Assembly: GCF_003937945.1 (NCBI RefSeq)
Contig: NZ_RSEC01000058.1
Span: 186,001 to 250,000 of the forward strand
Source: Amycolatopsis eburnea
Lineage (GTDB): Bacteria > Actinomycetota > Actinomycetes > Mycobacteriales > Pseudonocardiaceae
Length of the DNA: 64,000 bases
Direction: 5' to 3'
Shown here piece by piece: positions 17,026 through 24,703 of the stretch. Positions within the stretch are counted from its first letter, which is position 1. Each line of letters opens with the position of its first letter. Under the pieces are notes generated by a model. That model was not told where the DNA came from. It made no database searches and was given only the letters and a program-made list of their open reading frames with translations. The translations under genes were made by a program, and so were the position numbers.

Positions 17026-19157
17026 CGTTCCCCCAAGGGTTCCCGGGAATGCACAACACCAACGAGGCGAGCGGTCAGGCGCACGTCGAGCAGCAGGTGG
17101 GCGCGATCTTCGGGGGCACCTTCCACCGCAACGAGACGATCTACAACATCCACGAGTCGGACCCTCCGGAGCGGAAGTTCGAAGTGGCGCTCAACCACCT
17201 GCAGGGCGGCACGTCCCGGATGGCGGAGTCGATCTTCCAGGACCTCCTGCACCACGGCGACGCGTCGACGCGGCTCGCCTACTACTACGCCCTCTCGGTG
17301 CTCAGCGACCGTTCGCTCAACGAGATCGGCGACGACGTCTACCTGCGGTTCCGTGCCGCCGACGTGACCGCGCGCCGGTTCCCGCACGACGGCTGGCGCA
17401 CCGCGCTCAACGTCGTGTGGGAGCTGATCTCCTGCGTGTGGCGGCAGGAAATCGGCGAGACGCTCGACGCGGCCGACCTCGCGAAAGCGCTCTCGAACTT
17501 CCGCGAGCTGCCCAAGGACCGGCAGGGCGAGATCACCCGGCACCTCGCGATGGTCCTCGGCGGTGCGCTGCAGGACAGCCTCGACGCCGAGGACGCGCAG
17601 CGCGTCCGCGAGGAACGGCTGCAGCCGGACCGCGCGGGCCGGGCGTGGAAGTTCTTCGAGCCGGACCCGGCGGCGCCGCGGTACTTCACCACCCAGGCGA
17701 CGGCGCTTTCGGCGTCGGAGTGGGCGAAGCCGGTGCTCGGCGGCCTCGGCGTGCTGCTCGGCCTGGTCGTCTTCCTCGGCGGCTTCGGCAGTGGCCGGCC
17801 CGGGATCGCCATCCCCGCGCTGCTGCTCTTCGCGGCCGGCGTCGCGGCCGCGTTCTGGGGTGGCGCGGAGCGGGAACTGGCCCTGCGCCGGCTCGTGCAG
17901 CGCGACCGCGAGCACGGGATCCCGTTGCAGTACCAGGCGGCCGCGTCGCCGGGCCACTGGGTGCGGACGGACTTCGTCCAGCAGATCCACAAGCTGGTGG
18001 AGGCCCGGTTCTGGGACGCGCGCCCGCACGTCGAGGGCAGCTGGCTGAACGACACCAAGGGGCTCTGCGAGTACTACAAGTGGCGTTTCGTGGCGCTGTT
18101 CGGGAACGCGCAGGTCGAGGCCAACGCCGTCGACTGGCTCATCCGGTGGCACGCGAAGCGGGCGGCGGCGCAGTGGCGCGCCGGGACGTTGTTCGCCTAC
18201 CGGCAGGAGCTGCGGCCGTCGGGCACGGCGGTCGCCGTCCACCGGATCGGCCTCGGCACGGCGATCTTCGGCGCGCTCTTGATGCTGGGCGGGCAGAGCG
18301 GCTTCGCCGTGGCGGCGGTCTTCCTGGCGCTGGGCGGGTTCTTCGCGGTGAACGGCGCCATCAAGATCGTGGCGGAGCGGCGGCACCGCGCCGAGGAAGA
18401 GCTGCGCGGCCGGGAGCTGCTCGCGGAAGAGGAGCAGGGCTACGCGGAGTGGCTCGCGGTCCTGCGCGACCGGCCGGACGACGCGGAAATGGCCCGCTGG
18501 CTCGACCTGGACAAGACGTTCCTGAAGACCGAGGCGCTGCGCCGGCACGGGCTGAGCAACCGCGACCTGGTCACGCACGTGGTGCTGACCGAGGGCGCGG
18601 CGAACGCGCTGCGGGCGCGGGTCATCCACGGCCCGATGCGGTACTCGCGGTACGTCGTGCTGATCTTCCTGCTGTCCGAAAGCGGCGTGCGCGAGATCGA
18701 GGTCGAACTCGACTTCCTCACCGGGAACGTGCACAACGAGCAGCGGACGTCGTTCCAGTACACCTCGCTGGCCGCCGCGCGCGTGGCCGAAGTGGGCATC
18801 CGCTACGCCGACGGCTGGCGCTACCAGATCCTCAGCGGCGACCAGGCAACGCTCCTGCAGTCGGAATCCCTGCGCCGGCGCGCGTTGCGGCTCAGCCTGA
18901 TCAGCGGCGAGCAGATTTCGGTGGTGGCGGAGAGCTTCGACGGCCTCACCGACACCAGCCTCGAGAGCGAGACGGCGCTCCAGCGCATCGCGCTCGAGGT
19001 CTCCGGAATCGCGGGCGCCCTGCACGTCCTGGAGGCGGTGTCCGCGGAAGGGCGCGACTGGATCACGCGCGAACAAGAGCGGCGCCGCCGCCGCTCGGAG
19101 GACTGGCGCCGCGAGCGCGGCCCGGGTCTCCTCGACGGTGGCGTCGTCGAGGTGTAG
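17022..19157 (+). CDS. Large membrane protein with N-terminal shared motif, partner of the nucleosidase
   Basis: 711 residues, family not recognised. Residues 9-35 (bases 17046-17126) repeat the motif found at the C-terminus of the upstream nucleosidase, 12 of 27 positions identical (N-x-N, A-x-G-x-A-x-V, QQ, GA, G). Residues about 50-190 are helical and may be TPR-like (ALNHLQGGTSRMAESIFQDL). Two transmembrane hairpins follow: about 233-285 (KPVLGGLGVLLGLVVFL, PALLLFAAGVAAAFWGG) and about 405-450 (TAIFGALLMLGG, AVFLALGGFFAVNGAIK). A conserved-looking cytosolic domain lies between them, and a C-terminal soluble region of about 230 residues ends in a basic Arg-rich tail. ATG start overlaps the upstream stop with AGGAG in front. 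I infer a membrane sensor/receptor that recruits or releases the nucleosidase through the shared motif. Confidence 0.75.
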   Translation: MTFPQGFPGMHNTNEASGQAHVEQQVGAIFGGTFHRNETIYNIHESDPPERKFEVALNHLQGGTSRMAESIFQDLLHHGDASTRLAYYYALSVLSDRSLNEIGDDVYLRFRAADVTARRFPHDGWRTALNVVWELISCVWRQEIGETLDAADLAKALSNFRELPKDRQGEITRHLAMVLGGALQDSLDAEDAQRVREERLQPDRAGRAWKFFEPDPAAPRYFTTQATALSASEWAKPVLGGLGVLLGLVVFLGGFGSGRPGIAIPALLLFAAGVAAAFWGGAERELALRRLVQRDREHGIPLQYQAAASPGHWVRTDFVQQIHKLVEARFWDARPHVEGSWLNDTKGLCEYYKWRFVALFGNAQVEANAVDWLIRWHAKRAAAQWRAGTLFAYRQELRPSGTAVAVHRIGLGTAIFGALLMLGGQSGFAVAAVFLALGGFFAVNGAIKIVAERRHRAEEELRGRELLAEEEQGYAEWLAVLRDRPDDAEMARWLDLDKTFLKTEALRRHGLSNRDLVTHVVLTEGAANALRARVIHGPMRYSRYVVLIFLLSESGVREIEVELDFLTGNVHNEQRTSFQYTSLAAARVAEVGIRYADGWRYQILSGDQATLLQSESLRRRALRLSLISGEQISVVAESFDGLTDTSLESETALQRIALEVSGIAGALHVLEAVSAEGRDWITREQERRRRRSEDWRRERGPGLLDGGVVEV

Positions 19158-19213
19158 GGGAGGACTTCGCCGTGTTCACCGGTGAACCGAGCGCGTGACC
19201 TAGAGTGTGTGGT

Positions 19214-19290
19214 GCCCCCGTAGCCCAATCGGCAGAGGCAGTCGACTTAAAATCGACTCAGTGCGGGTTCGAGTCCCGTCGGGGGCACCA
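19214..19290 (+). tRNA. tRNA with UAA anticodon (UUA-reading), class I shape
   Basis: A full cloverleaf of 77 nt including encoded CCA. Acceptor stem GCCCCCG (19214-19220) pairs with CGGGGGC (19280-19286); discriminator A19287 and CCA 19288-19290. D stem GCC/GGC, anticodon stem GTCGA/TCGAC with loop CTTAAAA (anticodon TAA at 19248-19250), variable region of only five bases TCAGT, T stem GCGGG/CCCGT with loop TTCGAGT. The anticodon predicts leucine (UUA), but bacterial tRNA-Leu normally has a long variable arm. This is not the bldA-type tRNA. A -10-like TAGAGT sits at 19202-19207. Converges with the P450 gene. Confidence 0.85.
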
Positions 19291-19336
19291 TCCACCCAGG
19301 TCAGCGGGACGGAGATCGCCGAGGCGCGTGCGACGC

Positions 19337-20557
19337 TCAACCCCGGACGGTCACCGGGAACTTCGCCGGGCCGCGCAGGTTGATCCGGCCGTTCCACTCC
19401 AGCTTCCCCGCGAACTCCAGGTCCGGGAACCGCCGCACCAGCCGGCTGATCGCCACCTGACCCTCCAGCCGGGCCAGCGCCGCGCCCAGGCAGTGGTGGG
19501 GTCCGGCGCCGAAGGACACCTGGTGGCGGGCCTCCGCGCGGTCCAGGCGCAGGTCCGCCGCGTCCGGGCCGAAGAACCGCTCGTCGCGGTTGGCCGAAGC
19601 CAGGCAGGCCAGCACGAACGTGCCCGGCGGGATTTCCTTGCCCGCCACCGAATACGGCGAAGTCGTGATCCGCCGGGTCTGCTGCACCGGCGAGTCGTAC
19701 CGCAGGAACTCCTCCACCGCGTTCGGCGCCAGCTCGGGCCGGGAACGCAGCAGCGCGAGCTGGTCCGGGTTCCGCAGCAACGCGTTCACGCCGTTGGCGA
19801 TCAGGTTGACCGTCGTCTCGTGCCCGGCCACGTACAGCAGGACCACCTGGGCCACCAGCTCGTCGCCGTCGAGGACCTGGCCGTCGTGCTCCGCCGCGAT
19901 CAGCGCCGTGAGGAGGTCGTCGGCCGGGTGGTCGCGCTTCCACTCGATCACCGAACGGGTGATCGCCGACAGCTCCGCGTCCGCCGCCGCGATCGCCCGC
20001 ATCGTGTCGTCGTCGGCCACGATCTCCAGGGAGCGCACCAGGGTTCCGCTCAGCTCGCGGATGCGCGCGTGGTCGGTCGGCGGCATGCCGAGCATCGCCG
20101 AAATCACCGCGAACGGCAGCGGGAACGCCAGTTCCTCGACCAGGTCCGACGTGCCCTTCTCGGCCATCCGATCCAACGCGGCGTCGACCAGCGCGGCGAT
20201 CTGCGGTTCGAGCGCCGCGACCGCGCGGCGGGTGAACACCTTCGTCACGAGCGAACGCAGGCGGGTGTGGTCGGGCGGGTCGCGGTCGAGCATCGACAGG
20301 TTCAGCGCGCCGGGTTCGCCGTCCGGGGTCAGCGCGGCCTGCTGGTCGAGGAACGGGCCCTCGGCCAGGTTCCGCATCTCCACCGAGAGCCCGGCGCGCA
20401 GCAGCGCCGAGACGTCTTCGTAGCGCGAGACGAACCAGAAACCCAGTGGGTGGCTCTGCACCGGATCCTCGTCGCGAAGCAGCTTGTACTGCGTGTACGG
20501 GTCTTCGAAGAACCCTGGCGCGAACGGGTTGAAGAGCAGCTCGTCGGTGTTCGTCAT
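19337..20557 (-). CDS. Cytochrome P450
   Basis: Soluble bacterial-type P450 monooxygenase of 406 residues. The heme-binding loop FGAGPHHCLGAALARLE (Cys about residue 357) and I-helix oxygen-activation motif VAGHETTVNLI are clear. The K-helix reads EEFLRYDSP, followed by RRITTSPYSVAGKEIPPG. Start chosen at ATG 20557, where the family N-terminus FNPFAPGFFEDPYTQYKLLR begins, with GGGGG a few bases upstream. Divergent from a TetR-type regulator gene with a perfect palindrome between them, so expression is probably derepressed by a substrate-like ligand. No ferredoxin or reductase gene is adjacent. Substrate unknown. Confidence 0.93.
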   Translation of the reverse strand: MTNTDELLFNPFAPGFFEDPYTQYKLLRDEDPVQSHPLGFWFVSRYEDVSALLRAGLSVEMRNLAEGPFLDQQAALTPDGEPGALNLSMLDRDPPDHTRLRSLVTKVFTRRAVAALEPQIAALVDAALDRMAEKGTSDLVEELAFPLPFAVISAMLGMPPTDHARIRELSGTLVRSLEIVADDDTMRAIAAADAELSAITRSVIEWKRDHPADDLLTALIAAEHDGQVLDGDELVAQVVLLYVAGHETTVNLIANGVNALLRNPDQLALLRSRPELAPNAVEEFLRYDSPVQQTRRITTSPYSVAGKEIPPGTFVLACLASANRDERFFGPDAADLRLDRAEARHQVSFGAGPHHCLGAALARLEGQVAISRLVRRFPDLEFAGKLEWNGRINLRGPAKFPVTVRG

Positions 20558-20591
20558 CGCAAACCCCCAGAGATACCTACGCCGTGTCGGT

Positions 20592-20610
20592 GACATACAC
20601 AGTGTATGTC
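20592..20610. promoter_or_regulatory. Perfect 19-bp palindromic operator between P450 and TetR genes
   Basis: GACATACACAGTGTATGTC: 9-base arms around a central A. It ends 13 bases before the TetR start and lies about 35 bases upstream of the P450 start. A -10-like TATGCT (20612-20617) directly follows it. Position and symmetry are as expected for an autoregulatory TetR operator controlling both genes. Confidence 0.75.
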
Positions 20611-20623
20611 GTATGCTCTGCGC

Positions 20624-21232
20624 ATGTCGACCGTCAAGAGCCGGCGGGAGCAGTACTCCGAGGCCACGCGGGCCGCTCTGCTGTCGGCGGCCACCCGCCG
20701 CTTCGCCGAACACGGCTTCGGCGGCACGGCGCTGGAGGACATTGCCACCGACATCCAGGCGACGCGCGGCGCGATCTACCACCACTTCGCGAACAAGACG
20801 GCGCTCTTCGAGGCGGTGTTCGAGCAGCTCGAAACCGAGGCGATGGAACTGTCCGCGGCCGCGGCGGCCGGCGCGGACGACCCTTGGGCGGCGGCCTTCG
20901 CCGCGCTCGACGCGTTCCTCGACCGCTGCTGCGACCCGGTGTACGGCAGGCTGGTCTGGCAGGAAGCCCCGATCGCCCTCGGCTGGCTGCGCTGGCAGGC
21001 GGCCGAGGAGCAGTTCGCGTACGGCCTCGTCGAGCAGCTGATCAAGGCGCTGGTGGACGACGGCGACCTCGACGGCCAGCCGCTGGAAACCACGACCCGG
21101 CTGGTGTTCGGCATGCTCGGCACGGCCGGGATGGCGCTGGCCGAAGCGTCCGATGTGGACAAAGCGCGGCTGAAGGCGGAATACGCGGCGGTCATCGGCC
21201 GGATGGCTTCGGGGTTGCGCCGTTCGGGGTAA
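20624..21232 (+). CDS. TetR family transcriptional regulator
   Basis: 202-residue repressor with the N-terminal TetR helix-turn-helix: LLSAATRRFAEHGFGGTALEDIA, then ATRGAIYHHFANKTALFEAVF over residues about 15-60. The C-terminal ligand-binding region (AFLDRCCDPVYGRLVWQEAPIALGWLRW) resembles the subgroup annotated TetR_C_33-like, but this is uncertain. ATG 20624 preferred over the ATG six codons upstream because the domain starts with KSRREQYSEATR and the nearer start fits a short-leader transcript from the TATGCT -10. The adjoining divergent P450 is the probable target. Confidence 0.9.
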   Translation: MSTVKSRREQYSEATRAALLSAATRRFAEHGFGGTALEDIATDIQATRGAIYHHFANKTALFEAVFEQLETEAMELSAAAAAGADDPWAAAFAALDAFLDRCCDPVYGRLVWQEAPIALGWLRWQAAEEQFAYGLVEQLIKALVDDGDLDGQPLETTTRLVFGMLGTAGMALAEASDVDKARLKAEYAAVIGRMASGLRRSG

Positions 21233-21282
21233 CGGCGATGAATCGACGCCGGGTCGCCGCCGGGGCCGGAAAGAACACTGTG

Positions 21283-21304
21283 AGCTGCCTTTTTCAAGGC
21301 AGCT
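21283..21304 (+). terminator. Stem-loop terminator after tetR
   Basis: Arms AGCTGCCTT (21283-21291) and AAGGCAGCT (21296-21304) around TTTC, followed by TTCGCGG. Lies 50 bases after the tetR stop. Confidence 0.65.
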
Positions 21305-21484
21305 TTCGCGGCCATTCGGGCACATTCGTGTTTAAGGGGGCACCCTGAGTAGTACTTGTGCGGTCTGTGTAAGCTCCGGACTCGCTTGACCGGGTGATCA
21401 CTCACCCGAATCGGTGGCCGCAGCGATCGACGTCTGTCCTCTGCGCGGCCCCCACGTCGTGGTTCGGGCTCGGATAGGAGATTT

Positions 21485-22636
21485 ATGCAGGTCAGGTCCA
21501 CTCTCGTGCGTGGCGGGATCGCGGTGCTCGCCGCGGCCGCCGCGGTCATGGTCGGCGCCCCGTCGGCCCTCGCGGACGACGGCGCGGCGCGCGGCCGGGT
21601 CAGCGAAAACGCCGGTACCGTCGGCTACCGGCTCAACCTCGACGGCGGCGGCGACTACATCACCAAGCTGTTCTCGCTGAAGCTGTCCGACGGCAGCACG
21701 CTCAAGCTCTACTGCGTGCAGATCACCGTCGGCATGCGCACCGACGTCGACATGGTCGAGCGCCCGTGGAACAAGTACCCCGCCGAGAACTCGCCCTTCG
21801 AGAAGAACAGCGCGAAGATCAACTGGGTGCTGCACCACGGCTACCCGGGTGTCGGGCTGGACGCGCTGGGCAGCACGCTGTCGAAGGCCGGCGTCAAGGT
21901 CAACGACGGCATCTCCGAGCGCGAGGCCATCGCCGCGACGCAGGCCGCCGTGTGGCACTTCAGCGACGGCGTGAACCTGAACCTCACGAAGCCGCTGGCC
22001 GAGAACAACCCGGCCGAGACCAACGCCGACGTCGCCGCGCTGTACGGCTACCTGACCGGTGACGAGAACAAGGGCATCGCGCAGCAGCCGAAGCCGACCC
22101 TGAACATCGCCGCGGACAAGACCGAAGGTGCCGCGGGCACCAAGATCGGCCCGTTCAGCGTCGCCACCTCCGGTGACATCACGTCGCTGAGCACCGAGCT
22201 GCCCGACGGCGTCAAGGTCACCGACGCCGACGGCAAGGAGCTGAAGTCCACCGACGTCAAGGACGGCAGCAAGCTGTTCGTCGACGTCCCGGCGGACGCG
22301 AAGCCGGGCAACGGCTCGTTCTCGCTCAAGGTCACCGGCGAGCTGGACACCGGCCGCCTGTTCGTCGCCGACAACTACGCCAAGAAGCCGGCGCAGTCGC
22401 TGATCGTCGCCGACTCGGAGAAGACCCAGGTGACCGCGAAGGCGGCCGCGAGCTGGACCGAGGCGGGCGCCCCGGCCACCAGCCCGGCGCCGACCACCCC
22501 GGGTGGCGCCCAGTCCGGTGGCGGCGACCTGGCCAACACCGGTGTCGACGCCGCGGTTCCGTTCGGTGTCGGCGGCCTGCTGCTGGGCGGCGGCGCGCTG
22601 ATGCTGCTGCTCAACCGGCGCCGCAGCCGCGCGTAG
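21485..22636 (+). CDS. Thioester-domain (TQXA) surface protein with LAxTG sorting signal
   Basis: Cell-wall-anchored protein of 383 residues. After a Sec signal peptide (residues 1 to about 34, ending PSALADDG) comes a thioester domain: Cys in KLYCVQITVGMRTD around residue 80 and Gln in AATQAAVWHFSDG around residue 157. These two can form an internal Cys-Gln thioester that reacts covalently with surfaces. A second beta-rich domain follows (residues about 200-315), then a Thr/Pro-rich linker and the sorting signal LANTG with a hydrophobic helix and RRRSRA tail, the form used by class E sortases. ATG with GGAG-like site upstream (TAGGAGATTT). Bounded by terminators on both sides, so monocistronic. 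A sortase is encoded at 54716-55720. Confidence 0.87.
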   Translation: MQVRSTLVRGGIAVLAAAAAVMVGAPSALADDGAARGRVSENAGTVGYRLNLDGGGDYITKLFSLKLSDGSTLKLYCVQITVGMRTDVDMVERPWNKYPAENSPFEKNSAKINWVLHHGYPGVGLDALGSTLSKAGVKVNDGISEREAIAATQAAVWHFSDGVNLNLTKPLAENNPAETNADVAALYGYLTGDENKGIAQQPKPTLNIAADKTEGAAGTKIGPFSVATSGDITSLSTELPDGVKVTDADGKELKSTDVKDGSKLFVDVPADAKPGNGSFSLKVTGELDTGRLFVADNYAKKPAQSLIVADSEKTQVTAKAAASWTEAGAPATSPAPTTPGGAQSGGGDLANTGVDAAVPFGVGGLLLGGGALMLLLNRRRSRA

Positions 22637-22649
22637 GCAAGACCCCGCG

Positions 22650-22682
22650 AACGGGGCCGGTCCACAGTGGACCGGCCCCGTT
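22650..22682 (+). terminator. Terminator after thioester-domain protein gene
   Basis: Perfect 16-bp arms 22650-22665 and 22667-22682 around a single A, followed by TCGTTTCC. Fourteen bases after the stop codon. Confidence 0.75.
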
Positions 22683-22741
22683 TCGTTTCCCCGACGTTCG
22701 GATTGCGATCATCGGGGTACAACCAGACGAATCACCCCGTA

Positions 22742-22757
22742 ATTGGTCTAGACTTTT
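22742..22757. promoter_or_regulatory. Half-conserved dre-like (DasR) site in front of the AraC regulator
   Basis: ATTGGTCTAGACTTTT agrees at 12 of 16 positions with the DasR operator consensus ASTGGTCTAGACCAST, with the left half nearly intact. It ends six bases before the regulator start and contains the likely -10 TAGACT. Weaker than the chitinase site; functional status unclear. Confidence 0.4.
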
Positions 22758-22762
22758 CGGCC

Positions 22763-23659
22763 ATGCGCGGTACCACCGTTCCGCTGGGCACGCCCTGTCC
22801 GACGCCGCGGGCGGGCGAACTGCCGATGCACCGGCTGGAGGTGCCGGCCCCGCACGCGCCCCCGATCGCCGTCGGCACGTTCGACGCGCTCGGACCGCTG
22901 TCGCGCGCGGAGTTCCCGCACCGGCACACCTTCCACGAGCTCGTGCACGTCACCGGCGGCACCGGCGCGCACGTCGTCGAGCTGGCGCGCTGGCCGCTGC
23001 GGCCGCCGCACCTCGGCTTCATCGCGCCGGGCCAGGTGCACCAGTGGGCGGACGTCCGCGGCCTCGACGGGCACGTCGTCGTGTTCACCGACGACTTCCT
23101 CCTCGACTACCCGGCCGACCGCGAGCTGCTGCGCCGGCTGAGCGCGCGGCCGTGGCTGGAACTGGACGCACGCGCGAACGCCGGTGTCACCAGGCTGATC
23201 GCCGATCTGGAGGACGAATACCGGCGCGGTGGCGACGACACCGAGTCGGTGCTGCGCGCGCTGCTGCACGTCCTCGTCGTGCGCGCGGCACGGCTGCCGG
23301 GGACGCCAGAAGCGCCGCCCGCGCCCGCCGGCGCGGTGGCGGCGGAGTTCGCCCGGCTCGCCGCCCGCACCGAGCTCGGGCTGTGGTCGGTGACCGCGCA
23401 CGCCGAACGCATCGGCGTCACCCCCGGCCACCTCACCGAAGCCGTGAAGGCGGCGACCGGCCGCACCGCCGCGCAGCTGCTGCGCGAAGCCCGGATCCGG
23501 GAGGCGCAACGGTTCCTGCTCCGGACGGACCTCACCGTGCGGCAGGTCGCGAGCCGCGTCGGGTTCGCCGATCCGGCCTACTTCTGCCGGTTCTTCCGCC
23601 GGGAAACCGGGCTGAGCCCCGGCGACTTCCGGCGCGGCGGGGAGATTCACCACGACTGA
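22763..23659 (+). CDS. AraC family transcriptional regulator
   Basis: 298-residue regulator with an N-terminal cupin-like ligand domain (FPHRHTFHELVHVTGG...PPHLGFIAPGQVHQW, residues about 50-100) and a C-terminal AraC DNA-binding domain with two helix-turn-helix units. The second ends VRQVASRVGFADPAYFCRFFRRETGLSPGDFRR, shown here as one family landmark split by helices. ATG 22763 sits just after a -10-like TAGACT, suggesting a nearly leaderless transcript; ATG 22826 is an alternative. It lies directly upstream of the secreted dioxygenase gene in the same direction, 79 bases apart, and is the likely activator of that gene. The ligand may be a sugar or aromatic compound. Confidence 0.88.
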   Translation: MRGTTVPLGTPCPTPRAGELPMHRLEVPAPHAPPIAVGTFDALGPLSRAEFPHRHTFHELVHVTGGTGAHVVELARWPLRPPHLGFIAPGQVHQWADVRGLDGHVVVFTDDFLLDYPADRELLRRLSARPWLELDARANAGVTRLIADLEDEYRRGGDDTESVLRALLHVLVVRAARLPGTPEAPPAPAGAVAAEFARLAARTELGLWSVTAHAERIGVTPGHLTEAVKAATGRTAAQLLREARIREAQRFLLRTDLTVRQVASRVGFADPAYFCRFFRRETGLSPGDFRRGGEIHHD

Positions 23660-23738
23660 CCGGTCCAGTCCATCGTCGCCCGGCCGGTGGGCTGCCTACG
23701 TTCGAGGGGATCCCCGACGCCCCCACGAGGAGCAAGGC

Positions 23739-24569
23739 ATGGACGAAGAGAACAAGCTCAGCCGCAAGACGGTGCTCAAGGCCGCGCTCGCGGCGGGCGT
23801 CGCCGCGCCGGTCGCGCTGATCGGCGGCCCCGCGCTCGCCCGCACCACCGTCGCCAACGGCGCCGTCCCGGCGCTGACTCCCGAATGCCACGACGGCGAC
23901 GAGCCGACGATCGAGCAGACCGAAGGCCCGTACTTCAAGCCGAACTCGCCCGAGCGGACCAACCTCGTCACGCCCGGCACCCAGGGCACCCGGCTCACCG
24001 TGACCGGGTACGTCTTCGGTCTCGCGTGCCAGCCGGTCAGCCGCGCTCTGCTGGACTTCTGGCAGGCGGACGTCAACGGCGCGTACGACAACGTCGGCTA
24101 CACCTTCCGCGGGCACCAGTACACCAACGCACAGGGCGCGTTCACGCTGTCCACGATCGTGCCCGGCCTCTACCCGGGCCGGACGCGGCACATCCACGTC
24201 AAGGTGCAGGCCCCCGGCCGGCCGATCCTGACCACGCAGCTCTACTTCCCCAACGAGCCGCGCAACAACACCGACACGATCTTCGACGCGCGGCTGCTGA
24301 TGACCGTGCGCGACAACGGTTCCGCGAAGGAGGCGGCGTTCGACTTCGTGCTCAACGTGCCGCAGACCGGCACCCCGACCCCGCCGACGTCGACGACGGG
24401 CGGGCCGACCTCCACGCCACCCGGGGGCACCACCTGGGCGGTGGGCACCAGTTACGCGGCGGGTGCCCGGGTCACCTACGGCGGGCAGGGGTACGTGTGC
24501 CTGCAGGGGCACACCGCCCAGCCGGGCTGGGAACCCCCGAACGTCCCGGCCCTGTGGCGGGCCGGGTGA
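23739..24569 (+). CDS. Secreted intradiol ring-cleavage dioxygenase with carbohydrate-binding C-terminus
   Basis: Extracellular catechol-type dioxygenase, 276 residues. The N-terminus KLSRKTVLKAALAAGVAA precedes an ALA-type cleavage region, compatible with Tat or Sec export. The dioxygenase domain (residues about 50-210) starts with EQTEGPYFKP and holds the iron ligands typical of the family: Tyr in DVNGAYDN, Tyr in PGLYPGRTRHIHVK and His residues in that same motif. A Thr/Pro linker leads to a CBM5/12 module (TWAVGTSYAAGARVTYGGQ...QPGWEPP, residues about 232-276) that should bind chitin or cellulose. Similar secreted dioxygenase-CBM proteins are known from cellulolytic Streptomyces. Predicted role: oxidising lignin-derived catechols at a polysaccharide surface. 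Confidence 0.9.
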   Translation: MDEENKLSRKTVLKAALAAGVAAPVALIGGPALARTTVANGAVPALTPECHDGDEPTIEQTEGPYFKPNSPERTNLVTPGTQGTRLTVTGYVFGLACQPVSRALLDFWQADVNGAYDNVGYTFRGHQYTNAQGAFTLSTIVPGLYPGRTRHIHVKVQAPGRPILTTQLYFPNEPRNNTDTIFDARLLMTVRDNGSAKEAAFDFVLNVPQTGTPTPPTSTTGGPTSTPPGGTTWAVGTSYAAGARVTYGGQGYVCLQGHTAQPGWEPPNVPALWRAG

Positions 24570-24608
24570 CCTCCCGTCAGAGGTGCTCCTGAGGAGGGAG
24601 GGAAGAAC

Positions 24609-24642
24609 CGGCGGGTCCCGGTCCGCACACCGGGGCCCGCCG
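24609..24642 (+). terminator. Terminator after the dioxygenase gene
   Basis: Arms 24609-24622 and 24629-24642 pair over 14 bases with one mismatch around CCGCAC. Lies 40 bases after the stop codon. Confidence 0.6.
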
Positions 24643-24703
24643 ACCCCCCAGAATCCGCCGTTAGGGGTCGACGCGGGACGGTTCGCCTGCCAGATTGGCG
24701 AGC

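Noticed and set aside
19214..19290. tRNA considered as bldA homologue or as an integration site of a genomic island
   Set aside because: It lacks the long variable arm of bldA. No integrase, direct repeat of the tRNA 3' end or phage gene was seen in the flanks.
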